Positions 1 through 6,790 of a DNA stretch of 20,602 nt are shown here, piece after piece. This stretch comes from Peptococcaceae bacterium. Lineage in GTDB: Bacteria; Bacillota; DSM-12270; Thermacetogeniales; Thermacetogeniaceae. Each line of letters starts with the position of its first letter. Position 1 is the first letter of the stretch. Below the pieces are notes generated by a model. That model made no database searches, was not told the origin of the DNA, and saw nothing but the letters and a program-made list of their open reading frames with translations. The position numbers and the translations under genes were made by a program. The stretch spans positions 21,972 through 42,573 of the forward strand of contig PLQY01000089.1 in the NCBI GenBank assembly GCA_003160265.1, written 5' to 3'.

Positions 1-1
1 G

Positions 2-133
2 GCACCCGGCATGCGCGGGGTTCTAACCGGGAATCTGTTGTTGTATACTCTGTCTAGTATGTTCGCAGTAACCCAAATAATGCACCAACTGCAGCAAATG
101 TATAACGAGATTCTATTATTTTCGTGGCGCTGA
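2..133 (+). other. possible 3' end of an upstream gene (weak)
   Basis: Frame 2 is open from the window edge to a TGA at 131-133 and would encode a 43-residue tail that includes LLLYTLSSMFAV and a Gln/Met-rich stretch. It has no recognisable family motif, and an open stretch of this length is expected by chance fairly often. A second frame is open from base 1 to the TAG at 55-57. Either could be the C-terminus of the preceding gene, or the region may be non-coding. Confidence 0.2.
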
Positions 134-138
134 ATAAG

Positions 139-147
139 TGCTATAAT
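139..147 (+). promoter_or_regulatory. extended -10 promoter for the FtsK/SpoIIIE gene
   Basis: The sequence TGCTATAAT (TG at 139-140, TATAAT at 142-147) is a perfect extended -10 element. The -35 position at 17 bp spacing (119-124, TTTTCG) is poor, as is tolerated for extended -10 promoters. Transcription would begin near 154, leaving a leader of about 25 nt. The same nine bases occur at 6193-6201 before another gene of this window. Confidence 0.6.
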
Positions 148-178
148 TTGGTAGTGATGATCGACAACCAGGGGTGAC

Positions 179-2461
179 ATGATGCCTGCCAGGGTGTCCA
201 GGGTTAAGAGAATAAAGCAGCAACCTGCCGGTGAAAGGCTGACACACGAGATCGCCGGCATTGTCCTGTTGGCCCTGGCAGCGCTAATGTTGGTGAGTTT
301 TTACGCTCAGGCCGGGATCGTCGGCACCCTGATCGCCTATATCTTGAAACACCTGGCCGGCGATCAGGGAAAATATGGAGTTATTCTGGCCACCGCCTAT
401 TTTGGGGGCTGTCTCTGTATCTATAGGCGCCCGCTGAGCAAATTGCCACGGACTGCCGGTGTGCTGCTCAGCCTTCTCGTGGTGCTGACTATCTGCCACT
501 TTCTATTGGCGTCCGCCACTCTGTCCAGGAACGGCATGATTTCCCTGCTCTGGAGCGCCGGCCTGCTGGGTGAGGGAGGCGGCCTCCTGGGCGCCCTCAG
601 CAGTATGGTATGCGTCTATTTCTTTGCCAGGATCGGAACGATGATCGTATTGTCCTGCCTGTCGGGGATAGCGATCATCCTGCTAACAGGCACACCGCTG
701 AGCAGGCTGCTGTCCGGTGCCGGAGCCTGCATGGCATCCGGATGGCTCAGCATCAGACAAAACCTGGTCAACTTCCTGTACGTCGAAGATGACGCAGAAA
801 CCGGCAGCGAAGATCCCGGGGCTGCGAAACGGGCCGGCAGGGATGAGAACCCCGGTCAGAACCTGCCCGTCATTATCGACTATGGGGCCACGAATTCTTC
901 TCCTAAAGATTCTTCTAACAATGAGGATGCGCCGTCACCCCCGGCTGCCAGCCAGGGCCTGCCCGGAATGCTTCATGCTGCGATAAAAAATATCCCCGGC
1001 AATGACTCAGACAAAAATCTACCCGGGAACTATGAAAATTACCAGCTTCCCACCCTGAGCCTGCTGTCGCGGTCTTTGAAAGTGAAGAGCAGCCGCTTCA
1101 ACAAGGAGATCTTGGAAAATGTGCGCATCCTGGAGGAGACCCTGGACAATTTTGGGGTGAAGGTCTGCGTCAGCCAGGTGCACCGGGGGCCGGCGATCAC
1201 CCGCTACGAGATCCAGCCGGCGCCGGGCGTCAAGGTCAGTAAGATCGTCCGGCTGGCGGATGATATCGCCCTGAGCCTGGCCGCCCAGGATGTGCGCATC
1301 GAAGCGCCAATTCCGGGCAAGTCCGCCCTCGGAATCGAGGTCCCCAACAAGGAGGTCTCCATGGTTTACCTGCGGGAACTCCTGGAGTGCCCGGAGTTTA
1401 CAGATGCAGCATCGAAGATATCCATTGCCCTGGGAAAAGACATCGCCGGCAACCCGATCGTCGCCGACCTGATGAAAATGCCACACCTGTTGATTGCCGG
1501 GGCGACCGGGTCTGGGAAAAGCGTCTGTCTGAACTCCATCATCACCAGCATCCTCTACAAAGCTACTCCCAGTGAGGTCAAGCTTGTGATGATCGATCCC
1601 AAGATGGTGGAACTGATTGGCTACAACGGCATCCCGCACCTGCTCTCGCCGGTGGTGACCGATCCCCGCAAGGCAGCCTCCGCCCTCAAGTGGGTGGTCA
1701 GCGAGATGGAAACCCGCTACGAACTGTTTTCATCTATGGGTATCCGGGACATCAGCCGCTATAACTCCCAGAGCGAGAACCACCGGCAGTGCGAGCCGCT
1801 GCCCTACATCGTGGTGGTGATCGATGAACTGGCAGACTTGATGATGATCGCCCCAATCGATGTTGAGGACGCCATCTGCCGCATATCCCAGATGGCTAGG
1901 GCAGCGGGTATCCATCTGGTGGTAGCCACGCAGCGGCCGTCGGTGGATGTGATCACTGGCCTCATCAAGGCGAACATTCCGGCCCGGATCGCCTTTGCGG
2001 TCTCCTCCCAGATTGACTCCCGCACCATCCTCGACCTGGGCGGGGCCGAGAAGCTGCTTGGCAAGGGGGACATGCTGTTTGTGCCGGTCGGCGCCAGCAA
2101 GCCGATCCGGATTCAGGGGGCGCTGGTAACCGACAGCGAGGTGGAGGATATCGTCGGCTATATCCTCAAACAGGGCAAGCCGCTCTATGTCGCCAGTTTC
2201 CTGGAGCAGCCCGAAACAGTGGCCAAAGTTGAAACCTTCGAGGACTCGCTGTTCCAGGATGCGGCCAAGCTGGTACTGGACCAGGGCCATGCATCAGTAT
2301 CGATGCTGCAGAGGCGATTCCGGATCGGCTATGCCAGAGCGGGAAGATTGATGGACATTCTTGAGCAGAGAGGGATCGTCGGCCCCTATGACGGGGCCAA
2401 ACCCAGGGATGTGCTGATGACAAACGATCAGTTCAAGCGGTTTTATGGGAAAAGCATGTGA
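179..2461 (+). CDS. ftsK: DNA translocase FtsK/SpoIIIE
   Basis: This is a membrane-anchored, ATP-driven double-stranded DNA pump that clears chromosomes from the division or sporulation septum. The 760-residue length is usual for Firmicute SpoIIIE/FtsK proteins. The N-terminus has several hydrophobic segments between about residues 24 and 175 (for example [12 protein letters not shown] and [17 protein letters not shown]), followed by an acidic/proline-rich linker to about 280. The motor has Walker A GATGSGKS at 441-448 and Walker [11 protein letters not shown] with D549/E550. The C-terminal gamma winged helix (about 690-755) carries the typical [19 protein letters not shown] motif that reads polar DNA sequences. 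The start is one of two adjacent ATGs (179 or 182) behind GGGGTG at 171-176; the second is slightly better spaced. It sits at the head of a block with its own extended -10 promoter. Sequence alone does not tell a vegetative FtsK from a sporulation SpoIIIE role. Confidence 0.97.
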   Translation: MMPARVSRVKRIKQQPAGERLTHEIAGIVLLALAALMLVSFYAQAGIVGTLIAYILKHLAGDQGKYGVILATAYFGGCLCIYRRPLSKLPRTAGVLLSLLVVLTICHFLLASATLSRNGMISLLWSAGLLGEGGGLLGALSSMVCVYFFARIGTMIVLSCLSGIAIILLTGTPLSRLLSGAGACMASGWLSIRQNLVNFLYVEDDAETGSEDPGAAKRAGRDENPGQNLPVIIDYGATNSSPKDSSNNEDAPSPPAASQGLPGMLHAAIKNIPGNDSDKNLPGNYENYQLPTLSLLSRSLKVKSSRFNKEILENVRILEETLDNFGVKVCVSQVHRGPAITRYEIQPAPGVKVSKIVRLADDIALSLAAQDVRIEAPIPGKSALGIEVPNKEVSMVYLRELLECPEFTDAASKISIALGKDIAGNPIVADLMKMPHLLIAGATGSGKSVCLNSIITSILYKATPSEVKLVMIDPKMVELIGYNGIPHLLSPVVTDPRKAASALKWVVSEMETRYELFSSMGIRDISRYNSQSENHRQCEPLPYIVVVIDELADLMMIAPIDVEDAICRISQMARAAGIHLVVATQRPSVDVITGLIKANIPARIAFAVSSQIDSRTILDLGGAEKLLGKGDMLFVPVGASKPIRIQGALVTDSEVEDIVGYILKQGKPLYVASFLEQPETVAKVETFEDSLFQDAAKLVLDQGHASVSMLQRRFRIGYARAGRLMDILEQRGIVGPYDGAKPRDVLMTNDQFKRFYGKSM

Positions 2462-2520
2462 ATGTTCCTGGCTAGAGACAGAGTGTGCCTGTGTTCGATG
2501 CCCAAGGATGTAATATAGTG

Positions 2521-2650
2521 CTCAGCCCAGCCTCTCCCCTGAAACCTTCAGTTCCTTGATGGCGCCCGGCATGGGGAGCGAAAGCTGGCCGAAGTAGTTG
2601 CATTCGAGGCAAGAATCCGCTCGAGAAGCGGCGTATCTTGGGCAACTGCG
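2521..2650 (+). promoter_or_regulatory. potentially structured leader upstream of the HTH/PfkB-like gene
   Basis: Two sets of nested complementary segments fill most of this gap. Domain 1: CCAGC 2527-2531 pairs with GCTGG 2584-2588, enclosing CTCCCC 2534-2539 with GGGGAG 2573-2578, and a small TGAA/TTCA hairpin at 2540-2550. Domain 2: AGTTGC 2596-2601 pairs with GCAACT 2642-2647, enclosing CAAGA 2610-2614 with TCTTG 2636-2640, and CCGCT 2617-2621 with AGCGG 2627-2631. The pieces GGGGAGCG (2573-2580) and GCCGAAG (2588-2594) recall the lysine riboswitch core, but the rest does not fit and no class is assigned. The function is inferred from folding only. No good promoter was found before it; TAATAT at 2511-2516 lacks a -35. 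Confidence 0.4.
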
Positions 2651-2670
2651 GAATTTTATAAGCATCTATT

Positions 2671-2704
2671 CAACATATATAAACATATGTTAACATATAG
2701 TTGC
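2671..2704 (+). promoter_or_regulatory. operator-like triple AACATAT repeat
   Basis: AACATAT occurs at 2672-2678, 2682-2688 and 2692-2698, exactly 10 bp apart (one helical turn). The middle copy lies in the perfect palindrome AACATATGTT (2682-2691), which overlaps GTTAAC at 2689-2694. The array ends just before the ATG at 2706 of a winged-HTH gene and occupies the place where a ribosome binding site should be. Autoregulation by that protein is an inference. Confidence 0.5.
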
Positions 2705-2705
2705 C

Positions 2706-3728
2706 ATGAACAATCATTTAACGACACGTGAAAGAGAAATACTCGAAATATTGAAGAAAGACCCGATGATCGCTCAGGATGACCTGGCTGAGAGGTTGAA
2801 GATCTCGCGCTCAGCAACGGCGGTGCACATCTCCAACCTGATGCGCAAGGGCTATATAACGGGCAGGGGTTACATCTTCGATGAGCACAGCAAGATCCTG
2901 GTGGTCGGAAAAACGTGGCTGGAGGTCTCTGTCAGGACCGGTGGCGGCAGCAGGGACGGTGTCAGGCCGGGAGTCATCAAACTTGCCGGTGCCGGGAACG
3001 GCTACCTGTTAGCACTGGAACTGGCCCGGCGCAACTTGGAGCCGACCCTGATCACCTTTCTGGGCCGGGATGAGATCGGCGCCCAGATGCTTGGCCGCCT
3101 GTCGAGCAAAGGCGTTAGCGTGCAAAATATCAATCACAGCCAAGATGTTTCCACCGGAAAACGCCTGGACTACTCAGGCCTGAACGATGCCGCTTTTCTG
3201 GTAAAAGACGATGAAGGCGAGCTGTCCCTGAGTGTGGAGGCGCTCTTCTCAAGAGAAGACCCGATCAGGAACACCAGGATGCTGCTGATCGATGGCGAGC
3301 TGCCCCTGAAGACAGTGACCTTCCTGGCCTCTTTGGCCGTCAACAACAATATCATGGTCTCTGTGCTCGGTTGGCCGCTGAACCTGCTCAAGGCACAGGG
3401 ACTACTGGCGTACCCGCAGTTTTTCCTGGTCTGCTCTGCCAGAGATCTGGCGGTACAGTCGTCTATCGCCCTGCCTGGCGAGCCGGAGGAGCTATTCCCG
3501 ACCTGCAGACAGATCGTCAGCGCGGGATGTCAGGCGCTGGTGGTGGTCTTTGGAGATCAGGGGCTGATTCTGGCCACTGCCGAAGAGACAGTGTACCTGC
3601 CGGCATTGCCCCTCCAGGCGCCAGGCACTGTTGTCTCCATTGCTGCCGGCCTTGCAGAGGGTCTGGCCTCGGGTTTAAGGATGCGCCTGGCGGTCCGGAG
3701 GGCGATGGGGAGCGCTGCAAGCGGCTAA
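2706..3728 (+). CDS. winged-HTH regulator fused to a degenerate PfkB-type sugar kinase domain
   Basis: Residues 1-58 form a winged helix (TTREREILEILKKDP ... SRSATAVHISNLMRKGYI), as at the N-terminus of the YeiI-type nucleoside/sugar kinases. Residues from about 63 onward follow the PfkB/ribokinase fold: AGAGNGYLLALELARRN matches the first PfkB signature, FLGRDEIGAQMLGRL the following strand-helix, and LVVVFGDQGLILA the late beta strand. The second signature, normally GAGDxFxAG with the catalytic Asp, reads GTVVSIAAG at 307-315, so Val310 replaces the Asp and the anion-hole glycine is lost. The protein also ends early, at 340 residues. I infer a transcription factor with a ligand-binding pseudo-kinase domain rather than an enzyme. 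The ATG at 2706 has no Shine-Dalgarno site, but the HTH begins at once, so a later start is unlikely. It may bind the AACATAT array directly upstream. Confidence 0.8.
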   Translation: MNNHLTTREREILEILKKDPMIAQDDLAERLKISRSATAVHISNLMRKGYITGRGYIFDEHSKILVVGKTWLEVSVRTGGGSRDGVRPGVIKLAGAGNGYLLALELARRNLEPTLITFLGRDEIGAQMLGRLSSKGVSVQNINHSQDVSTGKRLDYSGLNDAAFLVKDDEGELSLSVEALFSREDPIRNTRMLLIDGELPLKTVTFLASLAVNNNIMVSVLGWPLNLLKAQGLLAYPQFFLVCSARDLAVQSSIALPGEPEELFPTCRQIVSAGCQALVVVFGDQGLILATAEETVYLPALPLQAPGTVVSIAAGLAEGLASGLRMRLAVRRAMGSAASG

Positions 3729-3787
3729 ATGAGAACTGAGACGTGCCAACCTCTCGCATCACATATCCCAGTTGGAGGGCGAATGTT

Positions 3788-4609
3788 ATGGGAATCGGTG
3801 ATTTGCTGCGCAGAGAGCGCGAGAAGAAGGGGCTTTCCCTGGGTGACGTGGAAAACGCCACCAAAATCAGGGTCAAGTACATCCAGGCCCTGGAAACGGA
3901 ACAATTCCAGATCATTCCTGGCGAGGTTTACCGTCTGGGTTTTCTAAAAAACTACGCCAGGCTGCTGGACCTAGATCCGGGCGCCATTATCACCCGTTAC
4001 AAAGCTGCTCATGAAAGCGCAGATCATGGCGCATCTCATGATGAAGAACCGGCAGGAGCACGGCAGACCGTTGCCAATGCCCGGCCCTCCGTCCGGGATG
4101 AGGACCAGCCGGGCACACGGCAGGCAGACACAGTTGCCCGGCGGCCTGTTATTGATTGGGCGGGCAAGATCGCCCAAGCCGGGTCAATTTTCAAAAGCAG
4201 GAGGGTGCTGCTGGGAGTTGCGTCTGCGGTCGTTGTTTTACTTTTGGCATACGTGGTGCTTAACATTGGCGTGTCCCATCGTAATAACGCGCCGCCACTC
4301 CAACAGACTCCAAAGCATACTCAAAATCTGCCGGCCACCCTGCCAACGGTTGATACTCAGCCCCAAACGCTGGAGATCAGGCTGGTGGGGACCGGACACT
4401 GCTGGGCTGAGGTCAAGATTGATGGTCAAGAAGCATATATGGGCACCATCAAACCTGGCGACACGGAAACATTTACGGCTCAGTCAACGGTCTGGTTGGA
4501 TCTCGGATATCCCCAGAGCGTGGATGTTTACTACAACGGCACCAAGCTGCCTCCCCTGGGCACAACGCGCCCTGTAACGAAGACGTTTACCAAGAACATG
4601 GGAACATAA
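3788..4609 (+). CDS. rodZ: cytoskeletal shape protein RodZ
   Basis: RodZ links the MreB cytoskeleton to the elongation machinery at the membrane. Residues 1-68 form the cytoplasmic HTH_25 domain (MGIGDLLRREREKKGLSLGDV ... KIRVKYIQALE), a charged linker follows, and one membrane span lies at about 140-162 (VLLGVASAVVVLLLAYVVL). The C-terminal domain (about 195-270, LEIRLVGTGHCWAEVKIDG ...) is the extracytoplasmic DUF4115 beta domain typical of RodZ. I chose the ATG at 3788 because GGAGGG at 3774-3779 sits 8 nt upstream; the in-frame GTG at 3743 would add 15 residues without a ribosome site. The 273-residue length is normal for Firmicute homologues. It lies 59 bp after the HTH/PfkB-like gene and 26 bp before rimO, an order common in Firmicutes. 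Confidence 0.93.
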   Translation: MGIGDLLRREREKKGLSLGDVENATKIRVKYIQALETEQFQIIPGEVYRLGFLKNYARLLDLDPGAIITRYKAAHESADHGASHDEEPAGARQTVANARPSVRDEDQPGTRQADTVARRPVIDWAGKIAQAGSIFKSRRVLLGVASAVVVLLLAYVVLNIGVSHRNNAPPLQQTPKHTQNLPATLPTVDTQPQTLEIRLVGTGHCWAEVKIDGQEAYMGTIKPGDTETFTAQSTVWLDLGYPQSVDVYYNGTKLPPLGTTRPVTKTFTKNMGT

Positions 4610-4615
4610 TTCAAA

Positions 4616-4630
4616 CGAAGCGAAGCGAAG
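4616..4630 (+). repeat. three tandem copies of CGAAG before rimO
   Basis: CGAAG is repeated three times without interruption immediately before the TTG start of rimO at 4636. No better Shine-Dalgarno sequence exists in this 26-bp gap, so the repeat lies in the ribosome binding region and may supply the weak GAAG core. Confidence 0.6.
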
Positions 4631-4635
4631 TTAAA

Positions 4636-5982
4636 TTGACAACCATTGGCGTGGTCAGCCTGGGCTGCCCGAAAAACCTCACCGAAAGCGAAACCGTACT
4701 CGGCATCCTGGCCAGCGCCGGGTATGTGGTGACTCCCTCGCTGCAGGAGGCGGAGATCATCCTGATCAATACCTGCAGCTTTATCAGGGCAGCAGTGAGG
4801 GAATCACTGGATGCCATTTTTAATTACGCCCGCTTCAAGAAAAGCGGCGCCTGCCGGTGCCTGGTCGTCATCGGCTGTTTGCCCCAGCGGTACGGGCGCA
4901 GGCTTGACAAGCTGATTCCGGAGGTGGACCTCTGGCTGGGTGTCAACGCCAGGCCTTACCTGCTCGATGCCCTGCGCGGCCTGGAGGCCGGGGCGCCGGC
5001 ACCCGGCTGCAATTACGGCGCCTCCTTCCTGAAGGAGAGCGGTGATACCGGGGGCAACAATTCCCCACGCCTGCTGACGACACCTCCCGCCACCGCCTAT
5101 CTTAAAATTGCCGAAGGCTGCTCCCACGGCTGCGCCTATTGCCTGATCCCAAAGCTCCGGGGAGGACTGGCCAGCAGGCCGCTGGAGACTATCCTCCAGG
5201 AAGCCGCCGAGCTGGTGGCTCTTGGGGTCAGGGAGATCAACCTGGTTGCCCAGGACACCGGCTCCTATGGCAGCGACCTGTACGGCAAGCCCACCCTCGA
5301 CTTGCTGATCAGACGCCTGGCGGCCCTGCCCGATCTCCGGTGGCTGCGGATCATGTATCTCAACCCGTACTCGCTGACCCCCGGTCTGCTAGCGACCATC
5401 CAGGATGAGGAGAAGGTCTGCCGCTACCTCGACCTGCCCTTTCAGCATGCCAGCGCCAGGGTGCTGCGACTGATGAACAGGCCCGGGAGCCTGGCGGCCA
5501 ACCTGCAGGTTGTGGCGGACTTACGGCGCCTGCTGCCCGGCATTACCCTGCGCACAACCTTGATGACCGGCTTTCCCGGTGAGGACAGGAGCGCTTTCAG
5601 GGAGTTGCAGAGCTTTGCGCGGCAGGCAGGGTTTGAAAGGCTCGGGGTCTTTGCCTACTGCCACGAAGAGGGCGCCGCCAGTTTCCGGCGCCGGGAGACC
5701 GTCTCCTTCATCGAAAAGCAGCGCCGCCGCCGGCAGTTGTATGGCTTGCAAAGGCAGATCTCCAGGAATATCAATGCCACCATCGTCGGCCAGGACCTGC
5801 TGGTGCTGATCGAGAGACGGGTGGGTGAGGGCGTTTACCTGGGCCGCAGTTACCGGGAGGCCCCTGACGTGGACCCGAAGATCATCGTCAGGGGAGACAG
5901 CCTCAGCCCGGGGGATTTTACAAATGTGAAGATAACCAGTGCCTATGCCTTCGATCTCGCCGGAGTGAAGGCGAAGCAATAG
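4636..5982 (+). CDS. rimO: ribosomal protein S12 (aspartate C3)-methylthiotransferase RimO
   Basis: RimO is a radical-SAM enzyme that methylthiolates a conserved aspartate of ribosomal protein S12. The 448-residue protein has all three parts. The N-terminal MTTase domain has cluster cysteines C11 (VSLGCPKN), C47 (INTCSF) and C81 (VIGCLPQ). The radical-SAM motif is C162xxxC166xxC169 (EGCSHGCAYC). A C-terminal TRAM domain follows from about residue 380 (IVGQDLLVLIERRV ... GRSYREAPDVDP), whose wording is RimO-like rather than MiaB-like. The TTG start at 4636 is fixed by the conserved N-terminus MTTIGVVSLGCPKN; it has only a weak GAAG-type ribosome site. It follows rodZ by 26 bp and is probably co-transcribed with it. 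Confidence 0.96.
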   Translation: MTTIGVVSLGCPKNLTESETVLGILASAGYVVTPSLQEAEIILINTCSFIRAAVRESLDAIFNYARFKKSGACRCLVVIGCLPQRYGRRLDKLIPEVDLWLGVNARPYLLDALRGLEAGAPAPGCNYGASFLKESGDTGGNNSPRLLTTPPATAYLKIAEGCSHGCAYCLIPKLRGGLASRPLETILQEAAELVALGVREINLVAQDTGSYGSDLYGKPTLDLLIRRLAALPDLRWLRIMYLNPYSLTPGLLATIQDEEKVCRYLDLPFQHASARVLRLMNRPGSLAANLQVVADLRRLLPGITLRTTLMTGFPGEDRSAFRELQSFARQAGFERLGVFAYCHEEGAASFRRRETVSFIEKQRRRRQLYGLQRQISRNINATIVGQDLLVLIERRVGEGVYLGRSYREAPDVDPKIIVRGDSLSPGDFTNVKITSAYAFDLAGVKAKQ

Positions 5983-6000
5983 CAATTATCCGATTGTGGT

Positions 6001-6025
6001 AGAACCTTCAGCTGGTTCTTTGTTT
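6001..6025 (+). terminator. weak candidate terminator after rimO
   Basis: AGAACC (6001-6006) pairs with GGTTCT (6014-6019) around a 7-nt loop and is followed by TTTGTTT. The stem is only 6 bp and half A/T, so termination is likely partial. Confidence 0.4.
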
Positions 6026-6070
6026 CAGAGGGGAGGGCATTTCCTACTGAAGCCAAGGCCAAGTTAATAT

Positions 6071-6118
6071 AGCCGCTCTTAACGACCGCTTCCAAAAAGA
6101 GGGGTCATTAGAGCGGCT
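6071..6118 (+). repeat. long inverted repeat, shared with the recA-rny gap
   Basis: AGCCGCTCT (6071-6079) pairs perfectly with AGAGCGGCT (6110-6118). The pairing continues inward through TAACGACC against GGTCATTA with one bulge and one mismatch, about 15 bp in all. The right arm GGTCATTAGAGCGGCT (6103-6118) recurs with two changes at 11671-11686, also as the right arm of a hairpin. It may be a second terminator behind rimO or a dispersed hairpin element. Confidence 0.6.
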
Positions 6119-6192
6119 CTATCATTTATGGCCAAAAAACGCCAGGAAACGCGGTTTTCCAATGCTTTCATAGCAGATTGGGCGGACGGATA

Positions 6193-6201
6193 TGCTATAA
6201 T
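6193..6201 (+). promoter_or_regulatory. extended -10 promoter for the membrane protein/protease pair
   Basis: TGCTATAAT (TG 6193-6194, TATAAT 6196-6201) is identical to the extended -10 before ftsK. Transcription would start near 6208, just before the strong ribosome site AGGAGG at 6215-6220 and the ATG at 6227. This spacing supports 6227 rather than the upstream in-frame ATG at 6128 as the translation start. Confidence 0.6.
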
Positions 6202-6226
6202 CTTGGTCGCGGGAAGGAGGAGAGGC

Positions 6227-6790
6227 ATGCCTTTACAACAGTGGCGCATCCCAACTATTGTGGCGGCAATGCTGATTACGCTCGCTTTATTGTTGGGAGG
6301 ACAGATCCTTTACGAGAAACACTTCGTCAATGACGGCCTGGACCGTCAAGTCGCCAAAGTGGCGGCCGTCGATGACCTCAAGGTTGCCAAGGATGAAAAA
6401 CCCCCGGCGGTGTATGTTCGCATCAATAATGCACAGGACCTGCAAACCGATTACCAGGGCCTGACGGATGTCGTGCGGAAGCAGTTGGGGCCGCAATACA
6501 AAGTGGTCCTGTTGGACAATCGCACTTCCAGGCTGCAGTCTCTGTATGAACAGGACTCCTTTGCCATCCAGGAGGCGATTGCCACCGGCGATTACCAGGC
6601 GATGCAAAAATCAGTAGCACGGCTTGCCGCAGCTAATAAGGTGCAATCCAATATTTCCGTCGATTCCAACAATGTCTACCTGGAACTGAGGGACGAACAG
6701 GGTTCGGGATACCTCTACGAAGTCATTCCCCGCACGTCCCAGGTGGCAAGCGGAGAGCAGGCAAACAATCCGGGTGGTGAGGGAATATGA
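6227..6790 (+). CDS. single-pass membrane protein coupled to an FtsH-like protease
   Basis: I do not recognise a family. The 187-residue product has a short basic N-terminus, one membrane span at about residues 9-27 (PTIVAAMLITLALLLGGQIL) and a soluble domain of about 150 residues that is mostly polar and includes YVRINNAQDLQTDYQGLTDV and a Gln/Ala-rich helix. The ATG at 6227 follows AGGAGG (6215-6220) by 6 nt and an extended -10 promoter. The in-frame ATG at 6128 would add 33 residues but would start upstream of that promoter and lacks a ribosome site. The stop overlaps the ATG of the next gene (ATGA at 6787-6790), so the two are translationally coupled. I infer that it is a partner or regulator of the protease, possibly providing the extracytoplasmic domain the protease lacks. 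Confidence 0.75.
   Translation: MPLQQWRIPTIVAAMLITLALLLGGQILYEKHFVNDGLDRQVAKVAAVDDLKVAKDEKPPAVYVRINNAQDLQTDYQGLTDVVRKQLGPQYKVVLLDNRTSRLQSLYEQDSFAIQEAIATGDYQAMQKSVARLAAANKVQSNISVDSNNVYLELRDEQGSGYLYEVIPRTSQVASGEQANNPGGEGI

Noticed and set aside
1019..1639. Minus-strand open frame of 206 codons opposite ftsK
   Set aside because: It covers the conserved motor domain of FtsK, has no ribosome site and gives a His/Gln/Asp-rich low-information translation.
2573..2594. Lysine riboswitch call based on GGGGAGCG and GCCGAAG
   Set aside because: The other conserved elements of that class were not found, and the downstream gene is not a lysine biosynthesis or transport gene. It is kept only as a lead.
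3371..3739. Plus-strand open frame of 122 codons inside the HTH/PfkB-like gene
   Set aside because: It is out of frame with the conserved kinase-like sequence and gives a Gly/Arg/Ala-rich translation typical of shadow frames.
6128..6226. N-terminal extension of the membrane protein from ATG 6128
   Set aside because: The extension lacks a ribosome site, begins just after a hairpin and contains the extended -10 promoter at 6193-6201. The AGGAGG site fits ATG 6227.
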